NCBI GenBank assembly: GCA_020630975.1
Contig: JAHDID010000013.1
Span: 62,001 to 126,000 of the forward strand
DNA length: 64,000 nt
Source: Verrucomicrobiota bacterium
Lineage (GTDB): Bacteria > Verrucomicrobiota > Verrucomicrobiia > Verrucomicrobiales > DEV007
Direction: 5' to 3'
The position numbers and the translations under genes were made by a program. Below, piece by piece: positions 36,801-43,616 of the stretch; the stretch's first letter is position 1; each line of letters begins with the position of its first letter. The notes under the pieces were generated by a model. The model searched no databases. It had not been told where the DNA came from and saw only the letters and a list, made by a program, of their open reading frames with translations.

Positions 36801-38675
36801 TAAAGTGTAAAACCTTCCAAACCCTTTTGTATCGTGGCCATCTTCTTTAATCCTAATAGGGGTAACTTGCCCATGCCCCTTATGAATCCGACTCTGACCT
36901 ATCACATCGATATCATTAGGATCCTGATTCTTTGACGAGTTATTCAAAGCTCGTGGATTCGTAAAAGTCCGATGGGTATTGCTGTTTTTTTTGTCAAAAG
37001 CCCTCTCCCAATCTTCCCCAAAAAGACTATCATCATGAAGGTTCACCGATCGGATATAGTCGAACATCATAGTAGCGAGATGATAATGCTCTTCGCGTGG
37101 ATATTTCTCGGCAAACGAGTGCCCAACACCTGGTATTTTTTTGTTCATCATATCGATGATATACCGATATAGCTGGCGATTTCTTTCGATGTTCTGATAA
37201 TCATGCTCATCATCATCCGCATTTTCTCGCTGGAAGTAGTAAGCATATCCAGCAGGTGAAATATCGCCCGACGAGTCCGTCCCACCAGATTTACCTCCAG
37301 CAGAAGCACAAAAAGCAATCAGTTTGTCAAACTTCGTCCTCATCTCGGCACCCCGCGCCGACTTCTCCCGCCCACTAATAGGCCAAGTCGCGATTCGAGG
37401 AGTATTAAAAAGTGTCGTCTCTGGAGCTCTAGAGGTAGTGGTAAGAAAAAATCTAGCCCTCTCCAACTGCTCGCGCATCACTTCAAACCGTGCCGGCCTC
37501 CCGTTTGATTGAGGAAATGGATTTGTATCGCGATTGGGTTTCATCACGAATTCGTCCACAGACGGAAACAAAGGGCGATTATCAGGAATCAGGCCATTAC
37601 GCTCCTTTCGATTTCTAATATCAATTTTACGGGTTCCAGACTCTGACCCACCGCCCACAACTTTCGGGATTGATTCGAAAATCATCTCCATCGCATCCTT
37701 GTTCTGAGCCAACTTAATAACCCCAGGAGCCAATACGGGAGCCAAACTCGTCGTAGCAGGGTGCCCAGGGTAGCGTTGCCACTCATTTTGCGCAGGCTGG
37801 AACCTCCCCATATCCATGTCAGTCTCACCACCCGTTCTTGGCGTATCCCAAGCCAGTCCACCCGCATGAACATTCAGGTTGAGCTTTGTGGTCTCGTCGT
37901 CCGCCCAAAAAGCAAACCGTCCCACAATTGGATTTGATTGGGTAGGCACACTACCTTCTTGGAACGGCTCAAAACGCCCCCCTTCGAGGTAACCTAATGC
38001 ACCATTTGCTAGTTGATAAATCCACCTAACCGGCATTGATAAGTGTTCAACTTTTGAAACCTCTTCAACCTTTTTAGCTAGCTCCCCCCCCTTTACAGTA
38101 TAACTAGAATCGTAGTTGTAATCAAACCCCTCGATTCCCTTTTGCTTTCCGTTTATGGCTTGACGCCACCTAGGCTCATACTTCGCCTTTGGGTCAACAA
38201 TCGGGTAGTACACCTTTGTCCCCCGAATCACCGGTGTATTCAAATCGACAAACTCATCATTATTCCAACCGTCTTCAAACTCTTCGAAATCCTTGCTAGC
38301 AAAGTCTTTGTCGTTGCTTTTGTGATCGACCATTAAATCATCTGAGTACAATTTATACCCAGTGAGTTTTCCGTTATTTGTCCAAGTCCTAATAGCACCA
38401 GGCTGTGATGCCCAAGCTTTATCCGGATCAGACGTCGCCTTCCTGATCTGCGCGATCACCAAATTCACCGACTGCTCAGCCACTTGCTGTGCCTGAAGAC
38501 CATCGGAATACGTGTTTGACGCCTCACTCTCGCTCACCGCCATGTCGAAAAACGCCATGATCATGACCGTCGCTAGTGCGATGACGGCTACTACCATGAC
38601 TAGGGCGACGCCCTTTTCGTTTTTCCGCCTCTTAGCGCCGGATAATTTCGTTTTGACCTGTTTTGAGCTTTTCAT
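33801..38675 (-). CDS. Verru_Chthon cassette protein A (giant PilX/GspK-like protein)
   Basis: A 1624-residue protein. After a basic N-terminus comes KGVALVMVVAVIALATVMIMAFFDMAVSESEAS, the helix of PilX/GspK-type pilins without the strict Gly-Phe site, then SDGLQAQQVAEQSVNLVIAQI as the helical stalk. The rest is a large extracytoplasmic domain with many Trp, Tyr, Pro and Asn residues and no recognised enzyme motif. It fits cassette protein A (TIGR02600). It is the first cassette gene; its promoter should lie in 38676-38929, where paired repeat C and two palindromes are found. Confidence 0.88.
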   Translation of the reverse strand: MKSSKQVKTKLSGAKRRKNEKGVALVMVVAVIALATVMIMAFFDMAVSESEASNTYSDGLQAQQVAEQSVNLVIAQIRKATSDPDKAWASQPGAIRTWTNNGKLTGYKLYSDDLMVDHKSNDKDFASKDFEEFEDGWNNDEFVDLNTPVIRGTKVYYPIVDPKAKYEPRWRQAINGKQKGIEGFDYNYDSSYTVKGGELAKKVEEVSKVEHLSMPVRWIYQLANGALGYLEGGRFEPFQEGSVPTQSNPIVGRFAFWADDETTKLNLNVHAGGLAWDTPRTGGETDMDMGRFQPAQNEWQRYPGHPATTSLAPVLAPGVIKLAQNKDAMEMIFESIPKVVGGGSESGTRKIDIRNRKERNGLIPDNRPLFPSVDEFVMKPNRDTNPFPQSNGRPARFEVMREQLERARFFLTTTSRAPETTLFNTPRIATWPISGREKSARGAEMRTKFDKLIAFCASAGGKSGGTDSSGDISPAGYAYYFQRENADDDEHDYQNIERNRQLYRYIIDMMNKKIPGVGHSFAEKYPREEHYHLATMMFDYIRSVNLHDDSLFGEDWERAFDKKNSNTHRTFTNPRALNNSSKNQDPNDIDVIGQSRIHKGHGQVTPIRIKEDGHDTKGFGRFYTLKDVGVHVICVADGGGKIDQLGGEAAGPRNPGFSVYGQNGVVEDDAERQHSNFPPMPKSASYSNYDSYPNWLKEWLRDYEARNGGRPWQSTEIADQVEMAFEPENWNWNLIYNRTDQNGKYIRIDPEDDDVSEVMQDARNGLYPSTLGCFQGSMPSRVGHLNLKKEHYMRVAHNQKLVQAGILFNLFCPSMGWVPINPDMSIEINLVSEAKGGFAFSTLGPGSDPNDNTVPFDQLSSDPKYNGYHEIVSFPSTVNYTWFTNDRQSAWHHRHAGGVLPFTYVMGDDRKTSREFGPEIKTSKRTLYPTGRYSPLDPEYYEGGVPRNGKYLYLTSPFRVKRNVKGDPNEPAEMAFTGGSIIFEIKAHGDSDGGKSGTNGNYDPEELSAPQTTGATDVQRISFNLPSFRVHPPDLVVGRTGYINEFNEKTSYPVSPMAMWSLGIRGAAGVAPGEEYSPEMHTGRMYRLSSANGAILAGERKKNGDWVGDVVKSMGVLHGDLRLAAASRRNAGKLFGEHYLYDEKEEKMAHDMSATPGWRYAGAITEPELGLLPGINYRGKKPAGPIGDPKKYSGDKVNRFGDFDNGMGLLVDGPYINKPDEGNSHSLFNRTELRRPTGQYDFRRDFGDYPYFVRDYVHEAGSPSYFSPNRIMSGPGMFGSLPARPEHKEGAWATLLFRPDSSSGHYGGPTADESLMVKAGIGDGSEIEGEDPADHYLLDMFWMPVVEPYAISEPLSTAGKVNLNYQMLPFRHVKRDTALRGIFRSELVVQVPTPGYKPDNPDDNKVSRNRADPSFYSVNYKHNAGRGRGWHWRDRPRDGELQGKRLRGVIVEEDTLEQFEKLFDEGEVFKSASQICEMHLVPQQYAERLGITSQKFMINSYVPDVEDMENGRFWEDHALTGDNSRERPYGNIYNRVTTKSNTFKVHFWGQVLKQGRGGPGRDYSRWDSDLDTVVSGYRGSSIVERYIDPNDPNLPDYADTIGGRTASIDEFYRFRVVNPTRFAP

Positions 38676-38748
38676 GATGACTTGATGCAGGGTTAAATGA
38701 TGGATGAACCTTTGATTAGGATGCTTGCTCGGATCGGATTTTCACCCT

Positions 38749-38786
38749 TTTGAATAGGGTACAATTTCTATTCAATAGGGTACAAA
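38749..38786 (-). repeat. Paired 17-bp repeat, copy C (between aroA and the prepilin cassette)
   Basis: Plus-strand units TTTGAATAGGGTACAAT (38749-38765) and ATTCAATAGGGTACAAA (38770-38786) are the reverse complement of the repeat elsewhere. The cores are 21 bp apart. Unlike the other three pairs it does not lie next to a stop codon and has the opposite orientation relative to the flanking minus-strand genes. Confidence 0.88.
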
Positions 38787-38802
38787 CCAAAATCCGAGAT
38801 GT

Positions 38803-38894
38803 TTTACAATGTAAATGTAGGATAAATGCAATTACATTGACAATACAAGGCAAAAATGCGCCAAAAGCGCACTTTTTTGCCAATACATTGTATT
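38803..38894. promoter_or_regulatory. Two perfect 13-bp palindromes, TACA-N-TGTA type
   Basis: TTTACAATGTAAA (38803-38815) and AATACATTGTATT (38882-38894) are each perfect 6-1-6 inverted repeats sharing TACA-N-TGTA, with centres 79 bp apart. A degenerate third, ATTACATTGACAAT, lies between them around 38837. They are upstream of the prepilin cassette and look like sites for a dimeric repressor or activator. No candidate regulator gene is adjacent. Confidence 0.45.
38849..38881. terminator. Bidirectional-looking terminator after aroA
   Basis: GGCAAAAATGCGC pairs with GCGCA-C-TTTTTTGCC around a CAAAA loop, one bulged base in the stem. Read on the minus strand it follows aroA by about 50 bp and has a T run. 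The plus strand has a T run as well. Confidence 0.75.
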
Positions 38895-38929
38895 TACGAG
38901 CGACTTTTGCCCGAAATATCAGGATTTGT

Positions 38930-40234
38930 TTACGATTTGGTGTTCGAGATCAACTGCTGGATCTCATCCGCGAAGCCTGGATAGGATGTCTCGATGCACT
39001 CTGCCCCACGGATGACAGTCTCGCCCTTTGCCCGCAAACCAGCAATCGCAAAGGCCATGGCGATACGGTGATCGCCCAGACTCTCGATGGTCGCCCCCTG
39101 GAGTTTGGCCCCTCCAGTGATCTCCATACCATCGGCGAATTCTTCCACATGGACACCCATGCGGCGCAGGTTCTCCGCCACCGTGGAGATACGATCGCTC
39201 TCCTTCACCCGCAGCTCGGCGGCATCGCGGATCACAGTCTTACCTTTAGCCATGGCACCAGCCACAGCCAGGATCGGCACCTCGTCGATCAGAGTCGGGA
39301 TCTGCTCCCCGCCGATCTCGACACCCTGCAGTTCACCGCCCTTTACCTCGATCGAGCCGGTAGGCTCGCAGCCACTCTCATCGAGACGCTCACGGATCTG
39401 AGCCCCCATCTTGATGAGCGCATCTAGGATACCGACGCGGGTCTTATTCATCCCCACATTATCGACCAAAAGCCGAGAACCAGGAAAACCAGCCGTAGCC
39501 GCCACCCAAAATGCCGCACTGGAGATATCGCCTGGCACCGAGATATCGCGCGACTCAGGCACCTGATCGCCCCAGATGGATATGGTATTCCCCTCACGCA
39601 CCAGCTTCACCAGCAGGTACTTGAGCATGCGCTCCGTGTGATCGCGAGACAGCGATGGCTCAGTGACAGAGGTCTTCCCCTTGCCCTGCATACCCGCTAG
39701 GAGCACAGCGCTTTTCACCTGGGCACTGGCGATCGGCGAATCATAGTCGATCGCCTGGATATCAGCAGTCCCCTGAATGGTCAGCGGCGGCATGATCTGC
39801 TCACCCTGACCAGTCACTTTGGCTCCCATCTGCTCCAGAGGCGTGGCGATACGCCTCATCGGACGGCGAGAGAGAGACTCATCCCCTGTCAATTGGGTAG
39901 AAAATGGCTGAGCCGCCAGGATCCCTGAGAGCAGGCGCATGGTCGTACCACTGTTGCCACAGTCGATCGGTCCATTCGGAGCTGAAAACTGCCCTCGGAC
40001 ACCCTGCACCCGCAGGCTAGTGCGCTCCTCATTGAGAAAGTCGATATTCACCCCGAGAGCACGCAGGGCATTCACGGTGGCCAGACAGTCCTCGCTGGCC
40101 AAAAATCCATTCACCTCACACACCCCATTCGAAAGAGCGGCGAACATGACCGAGCGATGGGAGATGCTCTTGTCCCCAGGGACAGTAATCTCTGCTGAAA
40201 ACGGCTCGACGGCTCTGACTTTGATTTCTGACAT
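38930..40234 (-). CDS. aroA: 3-phosphoshikimate 1-carboxyvinyltransferase (EPSP synthase)
   Basis: A 434-residue enzyme of the shikimate pathway that joins phosphoenolpyruvate to shikimate 3-phosphate. GDKSISHRSVMFAAL (~20-34), DCGNSGTTMRLLSGILA (~91-107), LSRRPMRRIATPLEQMGA, RVKESDRISTVAENLR (~346-361) and GDHRIAMAFAIAG (~391-403) are the expected substrate-binding motifs. Cytoplasmic. It follows tyrA by 58 bp on the same strand, a sensible aromatic amino acid pair, and is closed by the hairpin at 38849. Confidence 0.97.
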   Translation of the reverse strand: MSEIKVRAVEPFSAEITVPGDKSISHRSVMFAALSNGVCEVNGFLASEDCLATVNALRALGVNIDFLNEERTSLRVQGVRGQFSAPNGPIDCGNSGTTMRLLSGILAAQPFSTQLTGDESLSRRPMRRIATPLEQMGAKVTGQGEQIMPPLTIQGTADIQAIDYDSPIASAQVKSAVLLAGMQGKGKTSVTEPSLSRDHTERMLKYLLVKLVREGNTISIWGDQVPESRDISVPGDISSAAFWVAATAGFPGSRLLVDNVGMNKTRVGILDALIKMGAQIRERLDESGCEPTGSIEVKGGELQGVEIGGEQIPTLIDEVPILAVAGAMAKGKTVIRDAAELRVKESDRISTVAENLRRMGVHVEEFADGMEITGGAKLQGATIESLGDHRIAMAFAIAGLRAKGETVIRGAECIETSYPGFADEIQQLISNTKS

Positions 40235-40292
40235 ACCTTTCGTGGATTTTTGAGGAAATTGATTAGGCGACTAGTGGATTACGGACCTTGGT

Positions 40293-41129
40293 TTAGACGA
40301 CTTGATCTCGCAGCTTCTTAGCCTCGGAAAACAAGCGACGAAGAGCCTCTTTGTCAAGACTATCGAGTGACTCTCTCCAAGAAGATAATTCATCGATCAA
40401 ACCATCGAGCTGAGCCTTGAGCGCCGCTTGATTGGCCAGAGATATCTCCGTCCACATCTCAGGCTCTCCTGCAGCCACTCGAGTCGTGTCGCGAAAGCCT
40501 CCGCCAGCCAGCCTAGCACGGTCCAGCCCATCGCCCGACAGACAATGCCGAGCCAACGCAGAAGCCAATAAGTGAGGCAGATGACTGATCGAAGCCACGG
40601 CATGATCATGCTCTACAGCCGACATGAGATGAGTGACACCTCCCAGAGACTCCCAAAATTGCGCCAATCGAGACACCGCCGGAGCCTCTGCCGCCGACTC
40701 GGATCGAGGCGTCAGCACGACTGCTGCGCCCTCTAGCAGCCCCGCCGAGGCATAGGCCATGCCCGACTTCTCAGATCCCGCCATAGGATGGCTACCGATA
40801 AACTCGCCTCCCAGCTCAGCCACAGCATCTGTCAGCTCAGCGACTACGGATACCTTGGTACTACCGACATCCGTCACCACCGTGCCAGGACCCAGCTGGG
40901 GAAATTGATCCACGATCGAGCGCATGTGCTGGATCGGCACCGCCAAAATGACCAGCTCCACACCAGACACCACTTCGGTCACATCGGTGGAGCCTACAGA
41001 CACTAGGGAGTCGAGTGTAGGGTCTGCTAGCGCCTCACTACGCCTAGCCCAGATACGTCGCTCGCAGCTCGGTATGCGCTCAGCCACCGCCTTTAAAACC
41101 GAACCACCCAAAAGACCCGGGCCAATCAC
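40293..41129 (-). CDS. tyrA: Prephenate dehydrogenase family protein, start unclear
   Basis: A 278-residue protein with the NAD-binding turn GPGLLGGSVLKAVAERI, LVILAVPIQHMRSIVDQFP, VVTDVGSTKVSVV, and the catalytic-region motif FIGSHPMAGSEKSGMAYA. These are diagnostic of TyrA, which oxidises prephenate to 4-hydroxyphenylpyruvate. The listed GTG start at 41129 removes the first beta strand that should precede GPGLLGG. Upstream the frame is open for 20 codons and encodes the expected FRSVAV just before, but it contains no ATG, GTG, TTG or CTG before the stop. A rare start codon such as ATC or a sequence error is possible. Confidence 0.9.
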   Translation of the reverse strand: MIGPGLLGGSVLKAVAERIPSCERRIWARRSEALADPTLDSLVSVGSTDVTEVVSGVELVILAVPIQHMRSIVDQFPQLGPGTVVTDVGSTKVSVVAELTDAVAELGGEFIGSHPMAGSEKSGMAYASAGLLEGAAVVLTPRSESAAEAPAVSRLAQFWESLGGVTHLMSAVEHDHAVASISHLPHLLASALARHCLSGDGLDRARLAGGGFRDTTRVAAGEPEMWTEISLANQAALKAQLDGLIDELSSWRESLDSLDKEALRRLFSEAKKLRDQVV

Positions 41130-41179
41130 TGCGACCGAGCGGAATGGCGGGGGCGGCTGTGGAGCTACTGTGCTGATAC

Positions 41180-41851
41180 TTAAGGAACCTTAAAGTAAAT
41201 CTTACCACCCGCCACTCGAGGATTCGGGATCTGCATCTGAGTGCCCCGGCTCCATGGACTGCCCAGTGGATTACCAGCAGGATCGATACGCTCGATCGAC
41301 ACCCTACCTAGAGAGGCGTACTCACCCGGCAGAGTGACATGCAGCTTGTCACCAGCGATATTGTTGGCAAAACCCAGCTTCACCACACCATCATCCACCA
41401 CTGGTGCGTGCGGTGCCGGTGGCGGCGTGGGTGCTTGAGGCACATTAAGTAGGCTAGGAGCCTCGATCTTCGGCACACTCGGCTCAGTGATCTTGCGCAC
41501 GCTCTCAGGCGTGTTGTTGCTGGCCACCTGCTGATGCGGGTCGTACATAGTGTTGTCTCGGTGCAGTGGCTTGATCGGCCCCTCCGACTCATCCGCACCT
41601 GCAAATCCAAAGCGATTGCGCCCCTCTTGGATCTGACCATCTACCTGTGCTGCAGCCTGCTCTGTGCTAGCCACCGCCCCATCCATAGTCTCCTGCACTT
41701 CAGCTCCATACCGAGTCGCTGCTGACTCGGCCGATGCCGGCTGAGTCTTTCTACAACTCGTGGTGCTAGCTGATACAGCTAGGACAGCGAGAAGGGCCAT
41801 GGGGAGCCACTGTGATCTGCCAATTGTCATAGGAAGGTAGGGTCTAGACAT
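41180..41851 (-). CDS. Putative lipoprotein upstream of tyrA
   Basis: The listed start at 41983 gives an unlikely N-terminus. From ATG at 41851 (or 41830) the sequence is a lipoprotein signal with a hydrophobic core, LPMALLAVLAVSASTTSC, whose lipobox cysteine is followed by RKTQPAS. The mature part is Ala/Gln-rich, then Pro-rich, and ends with a compact ~75-residue region (VKLGFANNIAGDKLHVTLPG...GGKIYFKVP) that looks like a small beta domain. I recognise no family. It is followed by tyrA after 50 bp. Confidence 0.65.
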   Translation of the reverse strand: MSRPYLPMTIGRSQWLPMALLAVLAVSASTTSCRKTQPASAESAATRYGAEVQETMDGAVASTEQAAAQVDGQIQEGRNRFGFAGADESEGPIKPLHRDNTMYDPHQQVASNNTPESVRKITEPSVPKIEAPSLLNVPQAPTPPPAPHAPVVDDGVVKLGFANNIAGDKLHVTLPGEYASLGRVSIERIDPAGNPLGSPWSRGTQMQIPNPRVAGGKIYFKVP

Positions 41852-42004
41852 AATACGCTTTCGAAGAGGTTTAGCCAATTCAATTTCGGTAGACCTCGAT
41901 CGACTGGCACAAGTCACTATTGTTTCGGGTGTTTTGATTGTTAACAGAGCTTCACAAAAAACGCCAGCATTTAATGCGTGCAAACCTTTTCATCCCTGAG
42001 ACGC

Positions 42005-42033
42005 AAAAAAGGCAGCCCTACTGGGCTGCCTTT
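42005..42033 (-). terminator. Rho-independent terminator, minus strand, after the channel gene
   Basis: GGCAGCCC (42011-42018) and GGGCTGCC (42023-42030) form a perfect 8-bp stem with a 4-base loop; on the minus strand six T follow. It is 40 bp past the stop of the gene at 42071. Confidence 0.88.
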
Positions 42034-42070
42034 CCGCAAAAATGTGTGTGTCAATTCAGACGACTCGCGA

Positions 42071-43249
42071 TTAGCGAATGCGGTCGAGTAGGCTATGAGC
42101 CTTGTCGCGACCACCAAGTCCGATTGCGATAGCACCACCCACACCAGCTGCGAAAGCCGCTGCGATGATCACACAACTGATGATCAACTGGAATGTGTCA
42201 TTGGTGAGGTTAGAGATATTAGCCTTCTGCAGGGCGACAGCGCCGAGGAAAAGGATGATCGCGATGCGTGCGAAGCGAGCCCAGAATGCATTCGGGATCA
42301 GCTTGCTTACGATGTTGGCGATGTAGAATGCCACAGCGAAGATGATCAGAGCCACCAGGATATTGCCGTAGACACCGATCAGACCCTGAGCGAGCTCAGA
42401 GATGATGCCGAGATTCATGATCTGGAGAGCCTGAGTGCCGATCACGACGAGAATCGTAGCCATAGCAACGTAGCTGACGATGGAAGAGAAAGAACGACCA
42501 CCCATGTCACCTGTGAAGCCCAACTTAGCAGGCAGATTGTCTGCTCCAGCAGAAGAAAGGACGCTCGAAAGCACCTTCTGCACGATAGAAGCGATGAGGT
42601 AGCCGATCGCAAATACCACAGCACCAGCGAAGAGGCTTGGGATGTAGTTGAAAATCTGGCTGACAAGCTCGCCGATAGGATCGGAAATCTGGCTCATGTC
42701 CAGAGCTTCAAGCGCTGGAGGAAGCATCATCAAAATGATTCCAAAGAAAGCAACAAGGCTAATGCTTGAAGAAATTGGCTTGGACTCACCCAAACCAAGG
42801 CGCTCATCTACTCGAGAAGCGTTAAGAAGAGCGGAAAGCAGGTTTTTAGCAACAGTAGCGATAACCCAAGCGACGAACATTATGATACCAGCACCAAGAA
42901 TGTTCGGAAGAAATCCCAGAATAGAGCTGATCATTTCACGGATCGGCTCGACTGCTTCTTCCAGATTTGCCTGATTCAGAGCGATCATGATCACGAAAAG
43001 CATGATCAGCCAAAATACGAAAGTGGCGATACCCTTCTCGGTTCCACCAGAGTTATTACCCAGAGCTTTTGCGAGCTTCTCGTCGAGATTAGTCATGCCT
43101 AGGGCCCTACGGACTAGACCTGCTATGATCTTGGCCACGAAGTAACCAATGATGATGATAATGATGGCGATTACCCAAGGCAGGGCTTCACCGAGGGCTT
43201 TGTCCAGTATCCCCTGGATCCACCCTTGTGCTTTATTTACTGTTTCCAT
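42071..43249 (-). CDS. MscS-related membrane protein with repeated conserved TM helices
   Basis: A 392-residue protein that is mostly membrane: about eight or nine helices in three repeated blocks. Each block has a helix-rich ILGFLPNILGAGIIMFVAWVIA-type unit, seen also as IFNYIPSLFAGAVVFAIGYLIA and VYGNILVALIIFAVAFYIA. This matches the conserved TM helix repeat (PF05552) of the mechanosensitive channel superfamily. There is no large C-terminal soluble MscS vestibule. It may relieve osmotic stress; function is by family only. ATG at 43249, terminator right after the gene, so it is a single-gene unit. Confidence 0.85.
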   Translation of the reverse strand: METVNKAQGWIQGILDKALGEALPWVIAIIIIIIGYFVAKIIAGLVRRALGMTNLDEKLAKALGNNSGGTEKGIATFVFWLIMLFVIMIALNQANLEEAVEPIREMISSILGFLPNILGAGIIMFVAWVIATVAKNLLSALLNASRVDERLGLGESKPISSSISLVAFFGIILMMLPPALEALDMSQISDPIGELVSQIFNYIPSLFAGAVVFAIGYLIASIVQKVLSSVLSSAGADNLPAKLGFTGDMGGRSFSSIVSYVAMATILVVIGTQALQIMNLGIISELAQGLIGVYGNILVALIIFAVAFYIANIVSKLIPNAFWARFARIAIILFLGAVALQKANISNLTNDTFQLIISCVIIAAAFAAGVGGAIAIGLGGRDKAHSLLDRIR

Positions 43250-43616
43250 TGTTATTGTATTGGTCGGTTATTCCGCTGGCACCCGCTTTTGCAAACGTCA
43301 GCATTTCTATTCCCGAACCATAGAGCGGATGGCTTTTCGCTAAGTCACAAACAGTTTTGTAAAAAAGCGTTTTTAGGCAGGCGCATCAGTAGCGGGAAGC
43401 TCGCCAATAAAAGCGAAAAATTTGTGCCGTCCACTTAAAACCACTATAAATCCTCGAATTTTCGATAAAATCAGCTCAAATTATTTCTACACTCATCTAT
43501 CAGACTAAGTTCTTTGCTTTAGAAGCGCTTATGGTTACGATTCCCTAGACTTTTTCTACAAAAATACCCGCCTGTTTTCCGTTACTTTTGTGTTAGGATA
43601 CCCAAAATACGAAAAC
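43250..43616. other. Divergent intergenic region
   Basis: 367 bp between the channel gene and the secreted proline-rich protein. Both promoters must lie here. It is AT-rich from about 43430 onwards; I see no convincing operator, hairpin or small ORF. Confidence 0.5.
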
